From: a virus
IMG/VR virus record: IMGVR_UViG_3300024348_000037
Location: 1-60,110 of that record
Strand: one strand, 5' to 3'
DNA length: 60,110 bases
How positions within the stretch are numbered: position 1 is the stretch's first letter; each line of letters opens with the position of its first letter. The position numbers and the translations under genes were made by a program. The notes under the pieces are model-generated. The model was not told the DNA's origin. It worked only from the letters and a program-made list of their open reading frames with translations, and searched no databases. Below, piece after piece: positions 50,143 to 56,681 of this stretch.

Positions 50143-50741
50143 TATATAGTTACCTTATTTCTGTTTCGAATATATTTAGCAATCATATGCATAATGGCCT
50201 GATGGACGTCTTCTGCTGCTTCGTATTCTTGAATGTCAACGTGCAAAGAAATATCTGCAAGTTGAGTACATTTATTATCTGGTGAAAATCCTGTGAGAGC
50301 AATAGTCTTTATTTTCAAAGACTTAGCAGTCTTAATTGCCTTGACAACGTTCGGCGAATTACCACTCGAAGAGATGGCTACGAGTACATCGTCTTCTTGA
50401 CCAAGCGCTTCGAGTTGAAACGAATAGACATCGTCATAGCTGATATCATTGGAGATGGCAGTCATGAGTGGAATATTTGCGGCTAGCGAGATGACCCGTG
50501 GTCGTAATCCGCCTTGCTTGCAACCTTTGGTATAGTCGCATGCCCAATGCTGAGCGATCGAAGCAGAAGCACCGTTACCAATTGTATAGATGTTATTCCG
50601 ATGATTGGAAATGCTCGTCATCCAAATCAATTCGGCAGCTTTTTTAAATTCTTCATGATCAATGCTCGCAAAGCCGATATTAATCAAGCCGAGGTGATCA
50701 AGTATAATATCAGTCTCTATAGACAACTTTTGCTCCTTCAT
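50142..50741 (-). CDS. gmhA: Phosphoheptose isomerase GmhA-like (SIS domain)
   Basis: 199 aa. IYTIGNGASASIAQHWACDY (residues 51-70) and VAISSSGNSPNVVKAI (121-136) are the SIS sugar-phosphate motifs, and EAAEDVHQAIMHMIA is the C-terminal block with Glu/His residues typical of GmhA. The enzyme turns sedoheptulose-7-phosphate into D-glycero-D-manno-heptose-7-phosphate. The next gene upstream is the matching kinase, overlapping by 32 nt. Other SIS isomerases are less likely. Confidence 0.88.
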   Translation of the reverse strand: MKEQKLSIETDIILDHLGLINIGFASIDHEEFKKAAELIWMTSISNHRNNIYTIGNGASASIAQHWACDYTKGCKQGGLRPRVISLAANIPLMTAISNDISYDDVYSFQLEALGQEDDVLVAISSSGNSPNVVKAIKTAKSLKIKTIALTGFSPDNKCTQLADISLHVDIQEYEAAEDVHQAIMHMIAKYIRNRNKVTI

Positions 50742-51660
50742 GTGAGATGCCTACATCGAGGCATATTCTATCTGAGAATTCTTGGCGAATTGCGCTCTTT
50801 GAATCTGTGAGTGCCAACATGTATCCTCCACCTCCTGCGCCAAGCAGTTTAGATCCGAGTGCTCCTGCAGATTGGCATCGATCATACATACTATCTATCT
50901 CTTCTGAAGAGATGCCTTCAGTCATCTGTTTCTTCAACATCCACGCAGAGTTTAATAATCCACCATATTCGTTGATATTCACGCGTTGTGTACTCTGCAT
51001 CTTTGCCATATCTGCGAGTTGGCGAATAACGAATGTCTTGGCTTCAAAGTTGATCTTATCAAGAATCTTTGCTGCATGATGTTCGATATTAGTTGGAATC
51101 AAAATCATATAGTTTTCGATACTATTCGAATCAAGACGCTTGACATCTACACGACCATTACCAAGTTCATTAGCATACTCAATGTAATTCATACCACCAA
51201 ATGCAGATGCAAACTGATCTTGCATACCGATCTTCCAACCACATAAGTCAATCTCGATATGACAAGCAGTTTTCGCAAGGCCATATGGATTGACGTATTC
51301 ATAACCAAGATAGGCAGACAAAGCCTTGATCAAGGCACAAGTAAAGGCAGACGATCCACCAAGACCGTTACCGATCGTGGGAATGTCTGCGAATGATGTG
51401 ATTTCGATGTTGGATTTAATGCCGAAGAACTTGAGCGCGTTACGAACGATCTCGTTCTGAATGTCTTCGACGTCTGTGACGCACTCAAGCTTCGAGTAAG
51501 ACACTTTAATGTGGTCGTGAGGAGTGTGCATTACAGCTACATAAACATAATTGTCGATGGCTGTCGAGATGGTTGCTCCACCCCATGTTGCAAAGTGCGT
51601 GGGGATATCGCTACCCCCACCAAAAAAACTAACTCTGAGTGGTGCCTTGGCCAATATCAC
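50710..51660 (-). CDS. hddA: GHMP kinase, heptose-7-phosphate kinase (HddA)-like
   Basis: 316 aa from GTG 51660 (AAAGGA upstream). Motifs: KAPLRVSFFGGGSDIP (substrate strand), IPTIGNGLGGSSAFTCAL (ATP loop, about 94-110), KIGMQDQFASAFGGMNYIEY and SKLLGAGGGGYMLAL. 'RVSFFGGGSD' and 'GMQDQ' mark the HddA type. It phosphorylates heptose-7-phosphate at C1 in the GDP-heptose route. Paired with gmhA. Confidence 0.9.
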   Translation of the reverse strand: MILAKAPLRVSFFGGGSDIPTHFATWGGATISTAIDNYVYVAVMHTPHDHIKVSYSKLECVTDVEDIQNEIVRNALKFFGIKSNIEITSFADIPTIGNGLGGSSAFTCALIKALSAYLGYEYVNPYGLAKTACHIEIDLCGWKIGMQDQFASAFGGMNYIEYANELGNGRVDVKRLDSNSIENYMILIPTNIEHHAAKILDKINFEAKTFVIRQLADMAKMQSTQRVNINEYGGLLNSAWMLKKQMTEGISSEEIDSMYDRCQSAGALGSKLLGAGGGGYMLALTDSKSAIRQEFSDRICLDVGISHEGAKVVYRD

Positions 51661-52618
51661 GGTGTTGTTCCTTTAACGAAGCGATGAGTCCCTTCCACTT
51701 GGGAATGACAGAATCCCAACCGAAACGAGTATCTGCGTATGCTTTGACGAATGACATCATGTTAGTAATGTCGTTATTCTGTACGTTCTCAATGGCATAC
51801 ATCAGAGTATGTGCGAAGATATTGGCATGAAGATTCTGATCTTCATGATCTCCATCATACTGAACAGTCAACCCACCCGACGTGTCAGCCAGAGCAGAGA
51901 AGTTAGGATGTACCGCAAGACAACCAGCTGACATCGCTTCAATCAAAGAACGACACGATGTTTCAGGCCAAATACATGGATACGCAAAGATGTGTGCACG
52001 CTGATAGGCTGCACGAACTGTCTCTTGATCTGCCCAACCGTGGTAATTGATTTGTGGGTGCTCCTTCATCCGATCGAAGATAGGCTTGTACGCTTCGTCG
52101 CGTCCCTGCCATCCAGGACCATAGATACCGAACGAAGAAAACACGTCTAGCTCAATATTGGGGTATTTTTCGGCAAGAGCACAAAAGACAGGAACCAAAA
52201 TCTCCAATCCACGATGAGGGGTGGATGTATAAATGAGGCGTATCTTGTCCTTTGGTTTGTCAACGAGTGGAATAGGCTCGATGCCTGTTTCGATAACTGT
52301 TGAATGATTGCTATATGGAATTCCAAGATAGTCACGATACTGTTGATACTGCCAGTTCGAGCTGAAGACCAACTTTTGAAAGCGAGCTCGACTAGTCGGA
52401 TCTTGAAGATGTGCAGCTTCCGGATCACCGGCGAGATCATGTAAATGATAGATCTTAATTCGGTCAGGATCGAGGTCGCGGACGCGAGCAGTGATAATTT
52501 GGACACCATCGAGTTCATCACTTGATAGTCGATGGAAGAGATTTCGAGTGGTAAGTTCTGTTCCGCCATTCGATTCCTTATTCAGTTCATTCAATTCAAT
52601 TCGTTCTTGATTATTCAT
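51629..52618 (-). CDS. Glycosyltransferase family 4-like
   Basis: 329 aa from ATG 52618 (AGGA 7 nt upstream); a longer frame lacks a ribosome site and overlaps the HAD gene. N-part: NKESNGGTELTTRNLFHRLS; C-part: IRLIYTSTPHRGLEILV, YHGWADQETVRAAYQRAHIF, AYPCIWPETSCRSLIEAMSA. The last block is the GT-B nucleotide-sugar site with the E-x7-E type pattern. It may add heptose or another sugar to a host or virion glycan. Overlaps the kinase gene by 32 nt. Confidence 0.88.
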   Translation of the reverse strand: MNNQERIELNELNKESNGGTELTTRNLFHRLSSDELDGVQIITARVRDLDPDRIKIYHLHDLAGDPEAAHLQDPTSRARFQKLVFSSNWQYQQYRDYLGIPYSNHSTVIETGIEPIPLVDKPKDKIRLIYTSTPHRGLEILVPVFCALAEKYPNIELDVFSSFGIYGPGWQGRDEAYKPIFDRMKEHPQINYHGWADQETVRAAYQRAHIFAYPCIWPETSCRSLIEAMSAGCLAVHPNFSALADTSGGLTVQYDGDHEDQNLHANIFAHTLMYAIENVQNNDITNMMSFVKAYADTRFGWDSVIPKWKGLIASLKEQHRDIGQGTTQS

Positions 52619-52955
52619 CTTCAAATCCTGGAAAGATAGATCGGTCTGCAATTGCAAAGAAATCCTTATCACTGATAGCCTTATCATCGATCCATATATC
52701 GTATGATGGCTTTCCGACTCGAACTTCGTGGAACTTGCAGTCCCAGTCATTTAGTTGTTGTGTAGTGAGTTCGGTCCAGTCGATGCCCGATCCTGAACCA
52801 CGAGCAGTCCAATACTTAATAGTATGGCCTTGATCGTATAGTTTATTTATCTCTTCAATACGATGCCTGAATGGAACGGAAAGCTCATAACGATGCTTTC
52901 CATCTACGAAAGGAGTCAGACAGATAGTCTGATCAATATCGACCATGTAGATCAC
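52611..52955 (-). CDS. HAD-family phosphatase-like protein (114 aa)
   Basis: VDIDQTICLTP carries the DxDxT motif (Asp6, Asp8), IKYWTARGSG the motif II Thr, and VGKPSYDIWIDDKAIS motifs III and IV. Such small HAD proteins sit in capsule/LPS clusters and may remove the C7 phosphate of heptose bisphosphate (the GmhB step). GTG 52955 overlaps the previous stop (GTGA); Met4 is an alternative. Substrate is inferred from neighbours. Confidence 0.82.
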   Translation of the reverse strand: MIYMVDIDQTICLTPFVDGKHRYELSVPFRHRIEEINKLYDQGHTIKYWTARGSGSGIDWTELTTQQLNDWDCKFHEVRVGKPSYDIWIDDKAISDKDFFAIADRSIFPGFEDE

Positions 52956-53257
52956 TCGATGTGTACTATACTAAAGCCGAGAATCGAGTCATAACGAAAT
53001 GAACGCCATCCCTTATTTTCGAGATCCCATACAGCGAGTACATCTGGATTTGGAGTCTTTTGTTGTTTAAAAGCTTTTTCAAGATCAGTCTGTTCTGGAA
53101 GTTCTGTCGGAGACAAAGTGCAACGAAGAACTCGTTGAGTTCCATCCTTCTTTACGAAGGTGACATTTGCAATTCCAGTTTGAAGAATACCTTTTAGGTA
53201 TTCATTCCGCCAAGAAGTTTCGTTCTGGTCTGTCGTACCATTCAATGAGTTTGTCAT
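52952..53257 (-). CDS. Sm-like/WYL_2 SH3-barrel protein (101 aa)
   Basis: ATG 53257 with AAGG 9 nt upstream. The core (GIANVTFVKKDGTQRVLRCT, then DVLAVWDLENKGWRSFRYDS) is the SH3-barrel family found in many T4-like phages (DUF2693 type). Its 'NVTF-KKDG-R' and 'W-S-F-R-D-S' motifs are clear. The family's role is unknown; nucleic acid binding is likely. Overlaps glutaredoxin by 56 nt, which is unusually long. Confidence 0.8.
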   Translation of the reverse strand: MTNSLNGTTDQNETSWRNEYLKGILQTGIANVTFVKKDGTQRVLRCTLSPTELPEQTDLEKAFKQQKTPNPDVLAVWDLENKGWRSFRYDSILGFSIVHIE

Positions 53258-53456
53258 AACCACCTACCTTTTCTGTGTCAATAATAATAAAAGGAACCGT
53301 TCTAACGTCCGGAAAGCTTTCGAGAAACTCTTCTCGCGTCAGATCTTTTCCTATCTTCTTCTCTATATACTGTTGCCCTTTATTTGTAAACAAGTTTTTC
53401 GCTTGCACACAATAAGGGCAATTTTCTTTTGTATAGATCAATACATTCTTAACCAT
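53202..53456 (-). CDS. grx: Glutaredoxin
   Basis: 84 aa with CPYC at residues 13-16 (YTKENCPYC), VRTVPFIIIDTEKVGGYDKL containing the cis-Pro and the GG-D motif. The thiol donor probably reduces ribonucleotide reductase (NrdA is encoded 3 kb away, as in T4 nrdC). Overlaps the preceding gene by 8 nt. Confidence 0.92.
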   Translation of the reverse strand: MVKNVLIYTKENCPYCVQAKNLFTNKGQQYIEKKIGKDLTREEFLESFPDVRTVPFIIIDTEKVGGYDKLIEWYDRPERNFLAE

Positions 53457-53718
53457 CGTTTGTTACTTTGCTGTAAATACCGGTTGAACGATTTTTTGGA
53501 TTGCCCCAAACGGCATTTGCTTTGACTTTCATCAAGCGACACTTTGTGCTTGGACCAGGAACAGTAATCCACGGATTCTGCCCTTTACGCCAAGCTTCGA
53601 GTTTATTAAAAGCAACTTCGCCTTCACTTCGTGCTTGACGAACTTCTTTCACACCTGCAACAATATTACGACGTTGACCTTTCGAAGTGACCGTCTTACG
53701 TGTTCTCTTTTTACCCAT
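53449..53718 (-). CDS. Basic conserved phage protein (89 aa)
   Basis: MGKKRTRKTVTSKGQRRNIV, then EAWRKGQNPWITVPGPSTKC and VWGNPKNRSTGIYSKVT. Strongly basic N-terminus. Similar proteins occur near nrd and speD in T4-like marine phages. Nucleic-acid binding is plausible. Function unknown. Confidence 0.72.
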   Translation of the reverse strand: MGKKRTRKTVTSKGQRRNIVAGVKEVRQARSEGEVAFNKLEAWRKGQNPWITVPGPSTKCRLMKVKANAVWGNPKNRSTGIYSKVTNDG

Positions 53719-53750
53719 TATAATACCTCATTTTTATTGTTCATATACTA

Positions 53751-54140
53751 TTATATAACACGTTTCTCAATTAATGTACACAGTTCATGTTCTCTGTCGA
53801 TATACTTATATTCGACTTGAGTAGGATCCCATTCTTTCATGGCTTCGAAGACATCATTAGTATTCAAAGCGCTGCACGTGTATACATCGAGTTGAGCGAG
53901 CGCAGGTTCGCACTCATCCCAAACATGCAGAGCGATATGACTCGTTTCAATAATAGTGACTGCAGTCAAACCACGATTGCCAACCATATCAGAATACACT
54001 GCATACGGTCCCATTAAAATTTTCATGTCAATTTGATTGACAAGCTTTTTCATCCACGTTTCAATGGCCTCTGTGCATTGTGGCGGATTCTTGAGCTCTG
54101 CTCTTACAATCAAATGCTTATGTTCGAGTACCTTACCCAC
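53751..54140 (-). CDS. speD: S-adenosylmethionine decarboxylase SpeD-like
   Basis: 129 aa from GTG 54140. The motif TIIETSHIALHVWDE (residues 62-76) contains Ser67 (candidate pyruvoyl-forming residue), His72 as proton donor and, further on, DVYTCS with Cys89, the SpeD triad. The residue before Ser is Thr instead of the usual bacterial Glu. SpeD makes decarboxylated SAM for spermidine. Phage copies occur in marine T4-like phages; polyamines may help DNA condensation. Confidence 0.82.
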   Translation of the reverse strand: MGKVLEHKHLIVRAELKNPPQCTEAIETWMKKLVNQIDMKILMGPYAVYSDMVGNRGLTAVTIIETSHIALHVWDECEPALAQLDVYTCSALNTNDVFEAMKEWDPTQVEYKYIDREHELCTLIEKRVI

Positions 54141-54141
54141 C

Positions 54142-54564
54142 TCATAGTTTCTCCGGTTCGGGGTTGAAAAGTAAAGCCTTTACGTGGCTTGCTTGAATCT
54201 TACAAGATACCCAAATATTATAATATTGAGGGTCTAAAATGGCATCTGTATCGAATATATATTTTGTTTCAAAGTAATTACATTCTCCGCGACCCTTACA
54301 GAGTCTTAAAATGGTTCTACGAAAGCTATCTTTTCCGTAGAGATCAATGTCTTCTTTCAAGGAAGTTGAAGAGCCGTAGTAGTCTCGCCAATCGGACTCG
54401 AGGCGAATCTTCTTTCGTTTGCCTTTGACAGTTTTGTATCCGGCTTTTGTTAGATACTTACGACCGATATATTTCTTGCCGTTGATTAAGTTTTCAATAA
54501 CATATATGAAACCATAATAATCTTCAACATCAGTAAATTCTTTATCTTCGTATAACCAATTCAT
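54142..54564 (-). CDS. GIY-YIG nuclease-like protein (140 aa)
   Basis: DYYGFIYVIENLINGKKYIG then RKYLTKAGY shows the GIY-YIG core (FIYVI ... KYIGRK), and later KEDIDLYGKDSFRRTIL and ECNYFETKYIFD with a candidate catalytic Glu. This family includes homing endonucleases; such genes are common beside nrdA/nrdB in T4-like phages. It is not inside another gene. Whether it is mobile or a domesticated nuclease is unknown. Confidence 0.8.
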   Translation of the reverse strand: MNWLYEDKEFTDVEDYYGFIYVIENLINGKKYIGRKYLTKAGYKTVKGKRKKIRLESDWRDYYGSSTSLKEDIDLYGKDSFRRTILRLCKGRGECNYFETKYIFDTDAILDPQYYNIWVSCKIQASHVKALLFNPEPEKL

Positions 54565-54594
54565 AGATCACATTCCATCAGTAGAAAGATCTAT

Positions 54595-54732
54595 TTATTC
54601 TTCATATTCTTCGTCAAATGGATCTTCAAGATTGAGTTCAGCAGAACAATATGGGCAATATTCTGGAAGAGCAGTGTTCTCTGTAATTATTTTAAATTCT
54701 TCGTCACACGAAGGGCAAGTAATCCAATCCAT
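54595..54732 (-). CDS. Zinc-ribbon mini-protein (45 aa)
   Basis: MDWITCPSCDEEFKIITENT, then EYCPYCSAEL and an acidic tail. Two CPxC knuckles (CPSC at 6-9, CPYC at 26-29) make a classic zinc ribbon. Its ATG overlaps the nrdB stop (TAATG), so translation is coupled. The function may be nucleic-acid or protein binding. Confidence 0.85.
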   Translation of the reverse strand: MDWITCPSCDEEFKIITENTALPEYCPYCSAELNLEDPFDEEYEE

Positions 54733-55796
54733 TATAGTGTAAATCCTTTGAATGTGTTTTCATCAACATCTTTTTTGACTCCGCCAATCACATAGCTAGT
54801 AATTTCTGTTTCTTGCGGTGCAACCTGCACATCAGAACCTGAAATCCACTTCTGTGTCCATGGCAAAGGATTCGCACCAGGTTTGCCATTCAGGCCGATA
54901 GCACCCATTCGTTTAGCCGCGATATGATCGACATAGTTACAAAGAAGCTCTTCATTGAGACCAATCATGGAACCGTTCTGGAAAAGGTAAGATGCCCAAC
55001 TTTTCTCTTGGTCGACCACACGAGAAAACATGCTGATACACTCATCGCGTGTCTCTTCTTGTATGCGAGCAAAGTCTGGATCCTCTTTCGGTAGAATTTT
55101 GAGGAGCTGTTGTGTCGAGGCAAGGTGAACGTTCTCGTCCCGCGCGATGAGCTTGATGATCTTTGCGTTACCCTCCATCTTCTTAACTTCGGCGAAAGCC
55201 CAACTACACGCAAACGAGACATAAAACCTTACTCCTTCGAGGGCATTCACGGCATTCAGACAAAGCCAGAGAGCTTTCTTGTGATCATAATTATATCGCA
55301 TATTACTATTAAATGCAATCAGATCGTCATAGTATTTGCTGATGTCATGAGCGCAATCGGCTATTTCTTGGATGTCGAGCATCTCGTCAAATACCCTTGA
55401 CGGATCTGAATAAACGTTTCGAATGATATGAGTGTAGGATCGACTATGAATCGTTTCGGAAAATGTCCATGTTTGGATCCAGGTTTCGAGTTCGGGGAGC
55501 GAACAAATCGGTAGAAACGCCAAGCCAGGCGCACGTCCTTGAACAGAGTCGAGAAGAATCTGTCTTTTGAGATTGCTTGTGAAGATGTGCTTTTCATGGT
55601 CGGTTAACCCTTTAAAGTCTTTGCCGTCTCTTGATAGATCGACTTCTTCTGGACGCCAAAAAAATCCGAGTTGTTTATCTGTCAACTTCTCGAAGATATT
55701 ATAACGTTGCTTATCATAACGGGCAATATTGACTTGTTTTCCAAAGAAACAAGTCTGTTCTGTAGCATCAAACATTTCGTTTGAAAAAACGGTCAT
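54732..55796 (-). CDS. nrdB: Ribonucleotide reductase class Ia small subunit NrdB
   Basis: 354 aa. Iron ligands and radical: DSVQG with Asp83, FSETIHSRSYTHII with Glu114, His117 and Tyr121, then ALEGVRFYVSFACSWAF and ARDENVHLASTQQ (Glu, His). Tail TFKGFTL binds NrdA. Supplies dNTPs with NrdA. Overlaps the next upstream gene by 4 nt. Confidence 0.97.
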   Translation of the reverse strand: MTVFSNEMFDATEQTCFFGKQVNIARYDKQRYNIFEKLTDKQLGFFWRPEEVDLSRDGKDFKGLTDHEKHIFTSNLKRQILLDSVQGRAPGLAFLPICSLPELETWIQTWTFSETIHSRSYTHIIRNVYSDPSRVFDEMLDIQEIADCAHDISKYYDDLIAFNSNMRYNYDHKKALWLCLNAVNALEGVRFYVSFACSWAFAEVKKMEGNAKIIKLIARDENVHLASTQQLLKILPKEDPDFARIQEETRDECISMFSRVVDQEKSWASYLFQNGSMIGLNEELLCNYVDHIAAKRMGAIGLNGKPGANPLPWTQKWISGSDVQVAPQETEITSYVIGGVKKDVDENTFKGFTL

Positions 55797-56338
55797 TCAA
55801 CTCTCCAAGTACTGGTATTTAGTTTGATATCTTTCGGCCAATCGCCTTCGGTGTATGACTTATCATGAAATCGAAGTTCATTCGTAGGCATAATAGTCAA
55901 TCGACCATTATCTAATTCAATGAACATAAACTCTTTTGATTGAGATGGATGTTGTGAATATCCATCATTCATTGGAACGACTGTAAAAAGGTAACGACCA
56001 AAAAGGCCGTTCCTTCGAATCTCTGCTTGTTGGCTGTGTAGATAACTATATATCAATACAGAAAACTGATCTCCGTAGCAATCCCATATTTGTGTATCTT
56101 CAAGATGCCAAGTTTTCTCTGGATTTGGCGAGAAAGCTAAAGCATGAGGAGGAACTCCGCGCCAAACTGCTCCACACTCGAGCATGACATGACATCCCCA
56201 AGAATGTCCAGCTTTTGCATGAAGTGCGAACCACACACAAGGTTCGTACGTATTTGGTTTAACATCTTTACGAATAAACGAAGAATCTACCCAACAATAG
56301 ATATGATGTGGAAGATTTCCTGATCCCGTATATAGCAC
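55793..56338 (-). CDS. Conserved hypothetical protein (181 aa)
   Basis: GTG 56338 is chosen because AAGGA lies 6 nt upstream and the G is shared with the preceding stop (TAGTG); an earlier in-frame GTG lacks a ribosome site. MLYTGSGNLPHHIYCWVDSS, HSWGCHVMLECGAVWRGVPP and LYSYLHSQ-type beta/helix mix. No known motif. Lies between nrdA and nrdB in the same operon. Confidence 0.72.
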   Translation of the reverse strand: MLYTGSGNLPHHIYCWVDSSFIRKDVKPNTYEPCVWFALHAKAGHSWGCHVMLECGAVWRGVPPHALAFSPNPEKTWHLEDTQIWDCYGDQFSVLIYSYLHSQQAEIRRNGLFGRYLFTVVPMNDGYSQHPSQSKEFMFIELDNGRLTIMPTNELRFHDKSYTEGDWPKDIKLNTSTWRVE

Positions 56339-56526
56339 TACCAATCCTTCGCTTCGAGCCACTCAATTTGGTTTTGAGGAACTGTTCGTGTTTGAATTTC
56401 ACCTGTTTTGGTGTCTTCAATCGTGAGTTTTACAGCAGTCGAGTTTGGATTTGTTTCATGCTTATGAACAAACCAAATTTTGCTAAGATCGTCCCACATG
56501 TCATTATCTATTTTAATATATTGCAT
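56338..56526 (-). CDS. Small hypothetical protein (62 aa)
   Basis: MQYIKIDNDMWDDLSKIWFV followed by beta strands (TAVKLTIEDTKTGEIQTRTV) and EWLEAKDW. TAATG overlap with the preceding gene; TAGTG overlap with the following. Function unknown. Confidence 0.7.
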   Translation of the reverse strand: MQYIKIDNDMWDDLSKIWFVHKHETNPNSTAVKLTIEDTKTGEIQTRTVPQNQIEWLEAKDW

Positions 56527-56669
56527 TATCTTCCTTGCCCACGATACGCTTTGAAATTTCTCTTCTTATGTTTATTCATTGACGAAAATTTAGGACGACG
56601 CGTGTCCTGTGATGTACCTGTTACGATTGAAACATGTCGTGTGGCTGCTGCCGATGGTGCTTTTGCCAT
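56526..56669 (-). CDS. Very basic mini-protein (47 aa)
   Basis: MAKAPSAAATRHVSIVTGTS, then RRPKFSSMNKHKKRNFKAYR. Strong positive charge suggests nucleic-acid binding or interaction with host machinery. Ribosome site GGAG upstream. Not recognised as a family. Confidence 0.65.
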   Translation of the reverse strand: MAKAPSAAATRHVSIVTGTSQDTRRPKFSSMNKHKKRNFKAYRGQGR

Positions 56670-56681
56670 GTAATACTCCTG

